Assembly: GCA_009193035.1 (NCBI GenBank)
Contig: SWDT01000227.1
Coordinates: forward strand, 108,639 to 172,638
DNA: 64,000 nt
Direction of reading: 5' to 3'
From: Halicephalobus mephisto
Taxonomy: Eukaryota > Nematoda > Chromadorea > Rhabditida > Panagrolaimidae
The first letter of the stretch is position 1; every line of letters starts with the position of its first letter. Under the pieces are notes generated by a model. The model saw nothing but the letters and a program-made list of their open reading frames with translations. It made no database searches and was not told where the DNA came from. This document shows positions 46,217 to 57,992 of this stretch, one piece after another. The position numbers were made by a program, and so were the translations under genes.

Positions 46217-47754
46217 AAATTCCGACAGCGCTCTTTTTTTAATTGACATACGTTCTCAAAAAATTCAAAAAATAACTTCCTTCTTTGATTTCTTCGATTT
46301 CCAAAGACCAAAATATGGAAAATAATCTTTGATAAGTTCTCGATTTGTGTCGTCAAGGAATGTTCGTCCACGTGAATACCACACTTCCTAAAAATTGAGG
46401 TTTGATTCTTGGTAATTCTGAAGTTTTTCGACTACCTCAAGATCCCAACTGGAAAAAACACCTAAGGATACTGTAATTGCGTCATCTTTAGAGTCCTGTC
46501 AAAAACGTTTTTTTCGCATTTTTGAAAACTGATGGAATTTCCGCTTACGTCAAAAATCAAAAAAATTAATTTTCTCGATCAATCAATTTTTTTTTTGGCA
46601 TTTTGCCATTTTTAAAAATAAATTTTTTCTTTTGAATTTGTTAGAATAGCGATTATCCAAATTGAGATTACTGAAATAAAAGAAAAATTTACTCATTGAA
46701 AAAGTAAACAAAATTGTTGCCTCTGGCCGTGGATTGTGGAACGAGGAACTAATCCGGTACACAGGGGCCACTTCTCAGAACCGCCCTCGGAAATTTTATT
46801 GTTTTACAAAATCCCCGAAATTCTGCAGGGAATCCCTACAAGACCCAATTAAAGTGATTAAATACAAACGCCGAAACTACAATATCCTTCAAAAACTGTA
46901 AACAAGTTTTTACAACGTTGTTGTTATTCAACAATTCCAAAAATATAAATAATTTATTTCCAATTAATACCGAATGCATTGGACAATTTTTATTTTCACT
47001 GTTTTCTCGAAGTAAATGAATCAAAAATTAAAACAAATTTTGTTGTTTTTTCCACGTCATAATTTTATAATTAAAAACATTTTAAAAATTCCAAAAATTA
47101 AAAATTCAAATAATTAAAAAATTCTAAAAATTCCAAAAATTCAAATAATTTTGAAAATTAAAAATTTTAAAATTCAAATAATTTTGAAAATTTTAAAAAT
47201 TAAAAATTCGAATAATTTAAAAATTTTTTAAATTCGAATAATTGAAAATTTTTTAAATTCGAATAATTTTAAAAAAAAGTATTTAAAAAAACAAAAAATT
47301 CTTTTTTCGAAAATTATCCAATAAATTTCATTTTTTTTAACATAAAAATTTAAAATTATTTTTTAGAGATTTCATATAAATCATAATATACGTAAAAATT
47401 TAAATTTAATAAAATTTTTTTTCTAAATTTTTAGATTTTAAAAATTTTCTATCAAATTATATATTTTTCAAAAATTAAAAATTAAAAAATTTTTAAATAA
47501 AAAAATCGAAAATTTTAATTTTTTTAATTTAAAAAAATAATAAAATTTTTTGCAAAAGTTATTTTTCGTTAATTTTTATATTTTTATTATTTTATTATGT
47601 TGTGTACAATTTTACATATATTAATACAAAAATCAGTTGAAAAACAACATCGAGTTTTAATTATAATTAAAAATAATTTCCAAACAACTTATTAAAAAAA
47701 TATTTATAAAATTATCCAATGTCGAAATTTATACAAAGATTGATATTAAAATTA

Positions 47755-47915
47755 ATTCTGCAGGTTGCACGCAATATTCTGACAGATAGGTAGATATTAA
47801 AATCGAAATTAAATCTGCAGGTTGCACGCAATATTATGGCAGATAGGCAGATAGGTAGATATTAAAATCGAAATTAACTCTGCAGGTTGCGCGCAACATT
47901 CTGGCAGATCAATTG
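47755..47915 (-). repeat. Inverted relatives of the 45385-45712 repeat
   Basis: About 2.5 units containing CTGCAGGTTGC(A/G)CGCAA and GATAGGTAGATATTAAAATC, the reverse complement of the TTGCGCGCAAACTGCAG / CCACCTAGCTGCC unit. Together with the first cluster they form an inverted pair about 2 kb apart. Confidence 0.75.
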
Positions 47916-48467
47916 AAATTTTTACATTTAAATTTTATAAAAATTTCGAAATCAAAATCAAAGTCCGCAATTTGCTTAATTTTTGCAAAATTTTAAAAAA
48001 TTATTTAAAAATTTTTTATAAAATTTAAAAAAATTCAACTTTAAAAATAAAAATTATTTTTAAAATTTTATTTTTATTTTCCCTGATGAAATATTTTTTT
48101 AATTTCAGAATTTGAAAAAAAAATAAATATTAACCATTTGTACTTTTGATATTTCATTTATTTTTACGAAAAAGTATGTCAGTTGAAAAAATTTTAATTT
48201 GTAAACAACTTTATTGAAAATTTTAAAATTACAGTATTTGCAAGTCCGGCATTTTTCACGTGATTGGCACTTTTATTTTTGACATTTTTCAACAATTTCA
48301 AAATTCGAACAAATTATTAAAAATAATTTTATTTAAAAAATTCGTTTTTTGGCAAAAAAAACAAAAATCCTAAAAAACTAAGATACTGTAGAATGCCCGG
48401 GTGTCGCCATCGGCTGGGGAATAGATGATTTAGAAATAATTTTAGAATTAATTTTTTTAGATTAAAT

Positions 48468-48821
48468 TTAATTCGAACAACATATATTTTGGAAATCACT
48501 GTAGACACAGCCATAAATGCAGCACTCCAAAGGGTCCTTGACCTCCTTGACTTCTTTGATCTTTTTGACCTCTTTGATCTTTTTGACCTCCTTGACCTCC
48601 TTGACCTCCTTGACCTCCTTGACTTCTTTGATCTTCTTGATTTCTACAGTAGAACAGTCAGTTTCCAAACAGATTCTCCTCATGGTCTTCAGAAGTTTGT
48701 GTCCACAGATGGTGATTGGCCTCTCGCCTGAGGGATTTCCAGAAGCCGAAATAATAAAACAGAAAATTATCAAAAAATAAAACAAATTCGATGACATTGA
48801 GAAATTCATGAATCTGGACAT
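48468..48821 (-). CDS. Insulin-like peptide precursor with a KEV-repeat C-peptide
   Basis: Single minus-strand exon, up to 117 residues. A signal peptide (FYFLIIFCFIISASG) precedes a B chain ITICGHKLLKTMRRIC-LETDC with the canonical Cx11C and one extra Cys, and an A chain ECCIYGCVYSDFQNICC with CCx3Cx8C plus one extra Cys. Eight mature cysteines fit the nematode insulin class with a fourth disulfide. The connecting peptide is a tandem of KEV/KKI triplets (about 9-bp DNA repeats, 48535-48640), highly charged and repetitive. A TATAAATA box lies only 19 nt before the first ATG, so translation may start at Met5 or Met9; alternatively TGTTTAG ten bases upstream is an SL acceptor. The frame on the other strand (FDLFDLL repeats) is a shadow. 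Confidence 0.85.
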   Translation of the reverse strand: MSRFMNFSMSSNLFYFLIIFCFIISASGNPSGERPITICGHKLLKTMRRICLETDCSTVEIKKIKEVKEVKEVKEVKEVKKIKEVKKIKEVKEVKDPLECCIYGCVYSDFQNICCSN

Positions 48822-48839
48822 TTCTTTGAAGCTAAACAG

Positions 48840-48847
48840 TATTTATA
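48840..48847 (-). promoter_or_regulatory. TATA box of the KEV-repeat insulin-like gene
   Basis: TATAAATA on the minus strand, 19 nt upstream of the first ATG. With usual TATA-to-start spacing, transcription would begin near or just after that ATG, favouring a downstream Met. Confidence 0.45.
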
Positions 48848-51291
48848 CTTTTGAATTTTGTGCCTTATGAAGTCCGCTCCGCCTCTCGGGTGAAACTATA
48901 GCCTCAGGGCAAACGGAAAAAACAATGTAAAACCGCTTATTTCTGGCCGCAAATACCTTTCGGATTATCCATTGTTTTAATTATTTGAAACTATAAAAAG
49001 CACAGTTAATCTGCAAAGACGGACAATAGGGGGGATTACTGTAGGATGAAAATAGGACTTCTAAAATATCCGATATTTAAAAAACAAAAAAAATTTAAAA
49101 AAATAATTTAAACAGATTTTTGATTTCGAAAAACAGATTCAGAATCCATAATCTAATTTTACCGAACATTTTCAAAAAAGATAATCCAGAAAATCCGTAA
49201 ATCCCGGTATTTACTTTTTTCACATTTGGCATCATTTTTTCGGAAAATTAATTTCACAGCTGTAATCAGGATAAAAAGGACATGCAATATTAAAGAAGAA
49301 TTAAAAATGACAAAAATTAAAATAAAAAATGCGTGGTTTTAATGTTGAAGGTCGAAAATCCGGAAGCAGATGTGTAATTTTATTTTTTCACTTTTTCTGG
49401 ACTTTGTTTCGGAAAATTAATCAAATATTTGTAATCGACATAAAAAATATATTTAATTATGAAAATTAATCATATAAATGGATAAATTAAAATATGAAAA
49501 GAATGTTTCAAAAATAGAAGATCGAAGATATCCAAATAAGTAATTAAATCCTTGTTTTTCGGTTTTTTATTAATTCTTCCAAAAAAAATTATTTAATAGA
49601 TTTAAGCAGCAGAAATAGGAGATTTAATTATGGAAAAGAACTATATAAATGGATAAATTAAAATATGAAAAGAATGTTTCAAAAATAGAAGATTGAAGAT
49701 ATTCAAATAAGTAATTAAATCCTTGTTTTTCAATTTTTTATTAATTCTTCCAAAAAAAATTATTTAATAGGTTTGAACAACAAAAATAGGAGATTTGATT
49801 ATGGAAAAAAATTATATAAATGGATAAATTAAAATATGAAAAAACGCTTCGAAAATAGAAGATCGAACATCCGTGACTACGTAATAACGTTCTTGTTTTT
49901 CATTTTTCCGATTAGTATTTCAAAACACTGATTTATTAAGTATAGTCAACGGAAATAGTAAATTTGATTATGAAAAGTAACTATACAAACTAATAAAATT
50001 AAAGTAGAAAACGAACGCTTCAAAAATTTGTGATCGAAGATCTGTAACTACGTAAGCAAGTTGTTGTTTTTCGATTTTCTGATTTCTCTTTCAAAAAAAT
50101 AATTCAATAGCTTTGAACAACAAGAATAGTAGATTTGATTACGAAAAAGAAATATACAAATTGATAAAATTAAAATATAAAAAGAATGTTTCAAAAATAG
50201 AAGATCGAACATCCATGACTACGTAATAAAGTTCTTGTTTTTCATTTTTCTGATTTTTCTTTCAAAAAAATAATTTAACATATTTTAAAACAAGAATAGT
50301 AGATTTTATTACGGAAAAGAAATATACAAATTGATAAAATTAAAATATAAAAAGAACGCTTCAAAAATAGAAGATCGAACATCCATGACTACGTAATAAA
50401 TTTCTTATTTTTCATTTTTCTGATTTCTTTTCAAAAAAATAATTTAACATATTTAAACAACAAGAATAGTAGATTTTATTATGGAAAAAAATTACATAAA
50501 TTGATAAAGTTAAAATATGAAAAAATGCTTCGAAAATAGAAGATCGAACATCCGTGATTACGTAATAAATTTCTTATTTTTCATTTTTCTGATTTTTTTT
50601 TCAAAAATTGATTTAATAAATATAATCAGCAAGAAAATTACATCTAATTTCAAAAACAATTAATAAAAATTAATGGAATTTGAACTAAAAAATTCAAAAA
50701 TAAACTAAAATTTTTCTGATTTTCGATATATAAAATTTTCTTTCATTTTTTTTCAGAAAATGTTTAATAAAAAAAATCCAATTTTGAATAAACTTCCTCC
50801 AACTTATGAAATTAAGTATATTTTACAAATTTTAAACAAAATTATTTTGTGCAAAATTAAATCCAAATTTTTTTCGTAAATAAGTGAATTTATAAAATTA
50901 AATGTTCAAACACCAAAGATTGACGAAATTAAATAAGTTTTTAAAACCCAATTTTCTGAAAATAATTAATATTGCAAAAAATTCGATTTAAAAAAATTAA
51001 TTTATTATAAAAATTAATTTTAAAAAAATAACTTATTAAAAAAATTCGATTTAAAAAAATTAATTTATTATAAAAATTAATTTAAAAAAAAAAATAACTT
51101 ATTAAAAAAATTAATTTAAAAAAAATAACTTATTAAAAAAATTCGATTTAAAAAAATTAATTTATTAAAAAAATTCGATTTAAAAAAATAATTTATTAAA
51201 AAAATTAATTTATTAAAATCCGGACATATTCAGTCGGTTAATTGTTCAAATGTAGTCCTTTAATCCGGCTTAAATTTTCCACATCCTTATT
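48848..51291. other. Intergenic, mostly tandem array and AT low complexity
   Basis: 48850-49020 is a balanced patch likely to be the promoter of the insulin-like gene. 49290-50640 is a tandem array (listed). 50641-51230 is AT-rich, with short repeats of AAAAAAATTCGATTTAAAAA. No gene seen. Confidence 0.7.
49440..50640. repeat. Tandem array of about 170 bp AT-rich monomers, 7-8 copies
   Basis: CAAAAATAGAAGATCGAA-type boxes recur near 49508, 49680, 49850, 50025, 50195, 50365 and 50533. Each is followed by GTAATxAAxTxCTTGTTTTTC and then AATAG(T/G)AGATTT and ATATAAA(T)TGGATAAA blocks. The first weakly related unit starts near 49280. Monomers are 80-95% alike. Confidence 0.88.
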
Positions 51292-52940
51292 TTACAGCAC
51301 AGAATCGACTTCGTTTTCTGAATTTTCTTTCTGGAATTCTTCAACAATTTTCGAAATTTTAAATTTGTCTTTTTCTGTGAGAAAAAAAATCGAAATTTTG
51401 TTTAAAATTGATTTTTCTGAAAATTTTTGAATTAAATTTTCTATTCTGTCGATCCGGAGCTCTGGAAGAAGCACAAGCAAAGCCGTTTCGTCATCTAGTT
51501 CATCGACGATTTTTAAATATAAATTTTTTTTCCATTGAATAAAATTTTGAATAAAAATAAAAAATAAAGTCCAAATTGTGACGTGGTAAAAAAGTACAAA
51601 AACAGCCGTTGGAGTCTTCCGTGACGGAATCCTGCAATTAACCGGCCTTTCCAGCTCGGGATTCAGAAGTAAACAATCGACTTACCGAAAATTAATAAAA
51701 ATCCAAAAAAAATCCAAAAATGATGGAAAAACAAAAATATTCGATTCTGAATTAATCCAAAAAAGTACAAAAATTAAAAAAATAAAAATAATCGAAAAAT
51801 ATCTTTTTGATTTGACAGAAAATTTGATGAACAAAGTAGCCAATTGCCACAGGGCATAATAGTACAGAAATACACAAGGAAACCAAATGAAAACTACCAG
51901 GAATCTTCCAGAAGGACTCAAGGAAGTTTCTGAGAATCCTAAAATCAGAAAATTAAAAAAAACTAATTTTTAAAAATTTGAGATTTTTAAAATTAAAAAA
52001 AATTTTAAAAAAACTAATTTTTAAAAATTTAAGATTTTTAAAATTAAAAAAAACTACTTTTTGTTCAATTTTAAAAATATTAAATTTTCTAAAATTATTT
52101 TTTTTTAAATTTAAAGAAAAACTACTTTTTAAAAAATTTAAGATTTTTTAAACTAAAAAAACTACTTTTAAAAAATTTCTAATTTTAAATTTGCATTAAA
52201 TTTTCGAAATTTAAAGAAAAATTATTTTTAAAATTTAAAATTTAAAAAATTTAAAATCCGAAATTTCAAAGTTGAAGATGATTTTATTAAATTCTGAAAG
52301 TTTTGTAAATTTTTAAAGATATTAGAATCTTGTGTAAAATTCCGGAAAAATTCAACAATTGTCCGGAATTTTCGGATTTGTTCTGGAAATTTTTGCGGAA
52401 TTCTGACAAAAAGTAAAAAACACAAAATTACCCGGAACATTGCCTAAGGCGTTGGAAATGAAAACGAATGCCAACCAGCTGGAACCGGTGGAATTGAAAA
52501 CTGGAATTTTTTTTGTTATTTTTTGTTTTTCGAACCATTTAAGTAATTCGACTACAGTATCGTTCCATTTTTGACTATCATGATCCTAAAAAATTTCGGA
52601 TTTATTTTATTTAAAAAAAGTGACTTACAGTAATCTTGTTTAACTTCCAGAAAGCACTTAGGAACTGTTTTTGGATTTTCTTACTTTCCTGGAGGTGTCC
52701 GGGGAGGGGCTCAGGGTGGCCCTCGAGGGACACCAGGGTCATCGAGGCCAGGATCCAAAAAATCACAAAAGTCAAAAATAATTGAAATAAATTTAAATTT
52801 TTTTTTTTAAAAAAACAATTTCGAACAAAATTTTTGAAATTTTGAAATCGAACATTCGGAGTCCTGGTCCACGTGGAAGTAGAAATGTAACTTTCCTCGA
52901 TGTAGTTCCAATCCTGATTATCCACTCTAGAAACGATCAT
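51292..52940 (-). CDS. Multi-pass membrane protein of unknown family (about five TM)
   Basis: Exons on the minus strand are 52940-52629, 52585-52432, 51938-51686 and 51631-51292, giving 352 residues in continuous phase. A cytosolic-looking N-terminus with a basic FFKKKNLN is followed by TM1 (LFLTFVIFWILASMTLVSL), a hydrophilic loop with an NSTGS glycosylation site, then four more hydrophobic segments (FLVVFIWFPCVFLYYYALW, YFSIIFIFLIFVLFWI, FVFPSFLDFFWIFI, AVFVLFYHVTIWTLFFIFI) and a charged C-terminal tail of about 85 residues rich in Lys and Glu. No family was recognised. Splice sites are good (GTAAGT, GTAATT; TTTTAG, TTGCAG), and phase continuity over three introns makes a real gene likely. 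Confidence 0.7.
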
Positions 52941-53179
52941 TGAAGAAGATTATCCAAAACTGACGGCTATCGGCTAGTCCATTAGCCAACTACACATGTT
53001 TCGGGAACAATGGAAGGACAACTGCTCGGTCAAAAGAAACATTAATCACCGATCAAGGTGGCTCTTCTCTTTGGACTTTTACTTCGACAAAAGTGTTCTT
53101 TTCAAGAAACTAAAAACGATTTTTAGTTTGGCTTCCTCAATTTCTGCAAAATCCGGAGTACAACATGTAGTCGAAGGAC

Positions 53180-53660
53180 GAATAAACATCATTCGTGGCG
53201 GGACCAATGGCTTCCGTTTGGGGGTTTTTAGTTTTCATAGTGAAAAAATACATGAAGCACTGGTCCTGACACGAATACTGAGTTTCCTCTTCAATTGCAG
53301 ACCTGGTTACTGTATGTTAAAAAGTAATTAATTTCATATTAAAAAAATAAACATCATTCGTGGCGGGACCAATGGCTTCCGTTTGGGGGTTTTTAGTTTT
53401 CATGATGAAAAAACATAGGCCAAATATTGGTCCTGACACGAATACAGAGTTTCCTCTTCAACTGCAGACTTGGTTACTGTATGTTAAAAAGTAATTAATT
53501 TCATATTAAAAAAATAAACATCATTCGCGACGGGACCATTTTTTGGAATTTGAAAATTTTAATTTTCATTGTCGATGATGTTTCAAATATTGGTCCTGAC
53601 GCGAATTTTCTCTTTAATTATAAGCTTGATTACTGTAGATTTAAAAATAACTAGCCTTGT
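53180..53660 (+). repeat. Tandem repeat, about 167 bp unit, 3 copies
   Basis: AATAAACATCATTCGTGGCG recurs near 53180, 53347 and, diverged, 53514, with GGTTTTTAGTTTTCAT, GGTCCTGACACGAATAC and TTACTGTATGTTAAAAAGTA blocks. Copies 1 and 2 are about 95% identical; copy 3 is degraded. Confidence 0.88.
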
Positions 53661-54044
53661 AATTAAGAATAAACAAATAACGTTCGCATAAAGACCAGCA
53701 ATTTTCTGTTCGAAAATTTTTGGTTTTCTTTTTCTAAGAAAATATTTCAAATTTTAATTTTTGTTGTGAAATTATCCCAAAACGAATCTCTAAAACTTGT
53801 TAGAAACCAAAGTAGCCTAAGGAAAAATTTTGGTTTTATATAAATTATTTCATAATTTTACGAAATTTCGCAATCAATGATTTTGAATTACACTCTGCTT
53901 GGACAGATCTAGAATCTTCTAGATTGGGGTCATATGGATACATAACCCCCTACCTTCAAGAGTTAAGTATTATATGTGAAAATGCTAATAAATATTCAAA
54001 AACCATAGTACTAAAAGGATCTTTCAAAACCAATGTTCTATTTT

Positions 54045-54382
54045 ACTAAAGTTGATTTTCAAAGTTCAAAGTCAAAGTTAATCTTTAAAGTTCGAAATCA
54101 AAATTAATCTTCAAAATTCAAAGTCAAAGTTGGAAATCGGAATTTAGATTTTTCGCACTAGGACACAAAGTCAGTTTTTGACTCAAAAAATTCAGATATC
54201 AGGTTTTATTTAGATAAAACTGATTTTTGAAACTGAAAAATTCATAAATATTGTTTTAGTATGGAAAATTCAAATTTCGATATTGAATTTTGAATTTTGA
54301 AGATCAACTTTGACTTTGAATTTTGACTATTAACTTTGATGTCAAATTCTGATGGTCAACTTTAATCTTTAACTTTGGTGAT
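54045..54382. repeat. Foldback element of GTCAAAGTT subrepeats, copy B
   Basis: AAAGTTCAAAGTCAAAGTTA at the left and its complement GATCAACTTTGACTTTGAAT at the right, around a core that matches the core of copy A (GAAAAATTCxTAAATATTGTTTTA, AAAATTCAAATTTCGA). Short arms. Confidence 0.8.
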
Positions 54383-54449
54383 ATGAAACCCATATTTCTG
54401 TGGTTGTATTTAGCGCAACGGATTCCGAATTTATTCTGAATTCGATGAT

Positions 54450-56090
54450 TCACGGAATACAAGCGGTCAAATTGAAGAAATTGAAACGGAAGAAGTTTTT
54501 GAAACTACTAGTGATGTCACTCCAGAGCTTGGTGTCGTTGTTGTTGAAGACGATGTAGGTCCGACACCAGATGGTACGACATCTCTTCCTTGTCATGAAC
54601 TGATCGATTTTCGTGTAGGTCCTTCTCCAGGTACTCGCATCGGTCATTCCTTTCTTTAAACAGGCCTTCTGGACTCGGAGCAGTTGATGCCCAACAGGAA
54701 AGAGATTGTTACTCAATACAGTAGAAAGAATTTCAATTGGAATTTCGTAATTGGGGTACTTGCTCACGAAATCAGCCGCAGCACTTGAAACTTGCAGCTT
54801 CTGGAAGGAAGATATGGCGTTCATCACTGAATTCGCCAAAACTAAACGGATTTTTAATTTTACTATCATATTATTATAATAATTATAATTATAAATTTTT
54901 ATGAAATTACTTCAATAAAAATTTCAAGGTGTTATGGAAAAGTTTTGAATTTAGGTAAAAATAAAAAAAAAGTGAGTTGATTTCAGATAGGGTTGAAATT
55001 TGACCGGGCAGATTGAAAAAACGGGCAAGTTGCCCGTCAAATTACACCAGTTATCATTTAACATTAAAGAATCGTAATTTTAGATTGCTTAATTTACCAC
55101 TTTTACCATTATTGTAAAGTTCTCTCTCTGCGTGCGAATTCAAAAACTACAAATTGCTAATGAATTTGTTCCGGTTTTCAAAGTTTTAGAATTACTGTGG
55201 ATTAAATAGGAATAGACAGTACATGAAAATTGATCGATTTCAAAAGGATTTAGCGGATTTGTCCTTTTTATTACCCTCATTTACTCTATAGGGGAATTCC
55301 AAATCATATTATTGGAAAATTCGAAAAAAAAACTTTACGAATTTTTAGAAACTTTGAAAATATTTTAAAAAAATTAAGTTTAGCATCGAATTGCAATATT
55401 TATCACTTTCCACTATTGAAAACTCTCCCTTTGTGCAAGAATTCCTAAAAAATTATAACATTTTAAAAATTTCTAGAATTTCGCAAGAAATTTTAGAATT
55501 TAGGTAAAAGAGCGCGAGAATGACAAAGAGCGAGTTAACGGCAGCGCGAGTCGATGGCAGTGCGAGTCGATGGCAGTGCGAGTTGATAACAGTGCGAGTC
55601 GATGGCAGTGCGAGTTAACAGCAGCGCGAGTCGATGTTAGTCGCCAGATTTACCACTTTTTCCATTATTACAAATTTCTCTCTCTGCGCGGGAATTCAAA
55701 AAATCACAACATTTTAAAATTTTTTTTGAAATCGTCTCAGCAGGAATTTCCAGAAAACTTAAAATTTAGGTAAAAAGAGAACGAGTTGATTACAGTAACG
55801 ATTTATCACTTTTTGTGCAGGAGTTCAGAAATTATATATTATTTTATATTTAATAACATTTATTATTTGAAAAAGTTACCTGAGGCCACCTCGTCCGAAG
55901 TCATGTTTTCTCTCACCTCGGGCTCGACTCCGTCGAAAACTTTCCTGTAAGTCGCTTGATCGAGGTATCCTGAGAGCCATCGTTGAAATTTGCCGACGAT
56001 CTTGTCTCTGATTTCAGAATTTCCTCCGTTTCCTATTCCATCAGCAATCTGAAGGATAAACAAAAAAAATAAAATCAAATAAAGTTTCAT
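54450..56090 (-). CDS. Secreted protein of unknown family, 200 residues
   Basis: Two minus-strand exons, 56090-55880 and 54841-54450, joined through a split Val codon. A clear signal peptide (MKLYLILFFLFILQIADG) is followed by an alpha-helical-looking region (RDKIVGKFQRWLSGYLDQA, AISSFQKLQVSSAAADFVSK), a QKACLKKG segment and a C-terminal part with Cys in KRCRTIWC and TACIP, giving an even number of cysteines. There is an NMTS glycosylation site. No domain was recognised. Good donor (GTAACT) and TTTAG acceptor, continuous phase and the signal peptide support it. The intron (55879-54842) holds dispersed repeats and a 16-bp minisatellite. Confidence 0.65.
54900..55860. repeat. Tandemly arranged copies of a dispersed repeat with a 16 bp minisatellite
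   Basis: A block containing TTTACCACTTTTxCCATTAT and TCTCTCTxTGCGxGxGAATTC recurs near 55085, 55395, 55650 and 55805. At 55505-55640 the unit GCGAGTCGATGGCAGT is repeated about seven times. A relative of the same element, with GTGCGAGTCAATCTCGACAG, lies in the zinc-finger gene intron at 8325-8440. Confidence 0.75.
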
Positions 56091-56390
56091 TCAAAATAAA
56101 ATTATTAAAAAATTTATTTTTGTGAATTTTCGATTCCGATCAAGGGGGATTTTTTGAATCCTAATTATCCACATTTAATCCGATGACGAATTTTAAAAGT
56201 AATTTGAGTGAATTTGGGATCAACAGGGTTCAAAATTCGAGATTACAGAGATTAATCCAAAAATCGATGGAAATTTTAAAATAACTTTTAAATATTAATT
56301 TATTTTTAAAAATAATGGACTTTAAGATGTTTTAAAAGTCAAATTTCTAGGTACTATATTCATTGCAAGAAAAAGTGGATCGAAAAAGTT

Positions 56391-56800
56391 CTTTTTTTAG
56401 AAAATTACTGTAACTTTTTCGTGGTAGGAATTTTAGAGATTACTGTAACTTTCTCGTGGTAGGACTTTCGAATGTTACTGTAACTTTTTTGTGGTAGGAA
56501 TTTTAGAGATTACTGTGACTTTTTCGTGATGAGACTTTCGGAGACTACTGTAACTTTTCGTGGTAGGAATTTTAGAGGTTACTGTAACTTTTTCATAGTA
56601 GAACCTTCGGAGGTTACTGTAATTTTTCGTGATGAGACTTTCGGAGATTACTGTAACTTTTTCATGGTAGAACCTTCGGAGATTACTGTAATTTTTCGTG
56701 ATGAGACTTTTAGAGATTACTGTAACTTTTTCATGGTAGGATCTTCGGAGACTACTGTAACTTTTCGTGATGAAACTTTCGGAGGTTACTGTATTATTGA
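56391..56800 (+). repeat. Minisatellite of TTACTGTAACTTTTTCGTGG units
   Basis: About ten units of 33-60 bp alternating (G/C)GAGATTACTGTAACTTTTTC and GTGATGAGACTTTCGGAG. It carries the same TTACTGTAA word, in complement, as the DOMON intron minisatellite. Confidence 0.85.
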
Positions 56801-57776
56801 ATTTTAAGTAATTTCAGAGATTATCGTCCACCAAATTAGGAAATTAACAAATCATTCATTTTCGAAAAAAATTCATTTTTAAAGCATACTGTAGAAAATA
56901 AAAACTTGTTTAAAGAAATTATTTTATACGAAAATTTTGCTGTTCATTTTTTAAATTTCATGTTTCAAAAATCAAATTTTTTCGAAATAATTTTTGTTTT
57001 TAATTAAATTTTAAAAATTCTGATGTTTGAAAATTGTTGGACAGTCGTGGGGCTTCTGGTCCACGTAGAGGTGAGAAACAAGCAAAAATTGATTTACTGG
57101 GCCCGGAAGCTGAAGATACAACTCAACTCCAACAACAATTGCGCAATTCTCAACTTCCTGTCCACGTAGTCGTGAGGGTTGTACAACATTCACCCCCTTT
57201 ATTTCGCAATATTTCTCATTTTATATTTTTTTATAATTAAATGAACTTAATATCTCAATTAAGTAAGAAGGAATTAATTTAGAGAGAATTTCGAAATCAA
57301 AAAGGAGAAAAAATGGGGGGAATAAATGTCGTTGAGGAGCTCCAAGACATTCACCCCCCTTTATTTCGCAATATTTATCTCATTTTATATTTTTTTATAA
57401 TTAAATCAATTCAATATCTCAATTAAGTAAGAAGAAATTAATTTAGAAAGAATTTCGAAATCAAAAAGAGAAAAAAGGAGAAAAACAGAAAGCAATTACC
57501 GTACAACCAGTCGTGAGTCCTTGGTAGGCCCTCAGGCTATTTCGTTTTGGGACCGACGCTCTGTGGATTTTTACTCAAATGTATGAGTATATGATCCAAC
57601 AAAAATAAAATTTAAAATTGTAAAAAAATCAAAAATATGACGAAATTCAACATTAATTTTCGAAATTTTCCAGTTAAGAAATGATGTAAAATTTACGTAT
57701 TTCTTGATTTTTTAGTGAAATTTGAAAACTGATCGAAAAACTTCGGAAATTGAAGTGACTAAAATTGTATTTTTAC

Positions 57777-57959
57777 AGTAAGGCTTCCGGGGATGACGTA
57801 GGGATCGGATGTGGATACAAAGTCCGCTTCTGGCCGCAACGAAGCCATCTGCACCGGAGTTGTCCCCTGGAGGACAAATCCGGCCCTCTGGGAGACCCGA
57901 TTGTTGCTAAAAACGGTGAATAGAAGACCTTCAAGATAATCTAAGAGAATATATAACAT
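57777..57959 (-). CDS. Possible first exon of a divergent minus-strand gene
   Basis: A 61-codon frame starting at an ATG four bases after a TTGTCCAG acceptor, with composition like coding DNA (RAGFVLQGTTPVQMASLRP, DFVSTSDPYVIPG) and ending in a phase-0 donor GTAAAA. The next acceptor on this strand (about 57561) leads to a stop after seven codons, so no satisfactory continuation was found. It may be a genuine short gene, a broken one, or the remains of a duplicated exon. Its start is only 34 bp from the cyclase ATG. Confidence 0.3.
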
Positions 57960-57992
57960 TTATCTGGACAATTGTCAGATTCATTTTTCGAA

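Larger units (their letters stand above)
44917..48467. other. Intergenic between the two insulin-like genes
   Basis: No supported gene. Contains repeat clusters at 45385-45712 and 47755-47915, a tRNA-like relic near 46150-46215, balanced-composition sequence at 45840-46800 with no recognisable product, and AT low complexity at 47050-47560 and 48000-48350. Confidence 0.6.
52941..54449. other. Intergenic, repeats only
   Basis: Contains a tandem repeat (53180-53660), a foldback element (54045-54382) and plain AT-rich sequence. 53000-53170 has a coding-like frame that runs into the repeat and is not supported. Confidence 0.65.
56091..57992. other. Intergenic upstream of the guanylyl cyclase
   Basis: Holds a minisatellite (56391-56800), a roughly 165 bp direct repeat (57180-57330 and 57345-57480), GC-richer islands at 57030-57180 and 57500-57560 with exon-like borders but no consistent phase, and a possible minus-strand exon (57777-57959). 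Confidence 0.55.

Noticed and set aside
48489..48780. LFDLFDLL/LTSLTSLT-repeat ORFs on the plus strand
   Set aside because: Complement of the KEV repeat in the insulin-like gene; no signal peptide or context.
52996..53331. 111-residue ORF
   Set aside because: Its second half is a tandem repeat unit (53180-53339), duplicated downstream without the frame; the first half has no support.
56526..56807. ORF with SETTVTFRDETF repeats
   Set aside because: Translation of the TTACTGTAACTTTTTCGTG minisatellite.
57034..57240. Possible exons at 57030-57180 on either strand
   Set aside because: GC-richer and with splice-like borders, but no combination of exons kept phase, and part of it is in a direct repeat.
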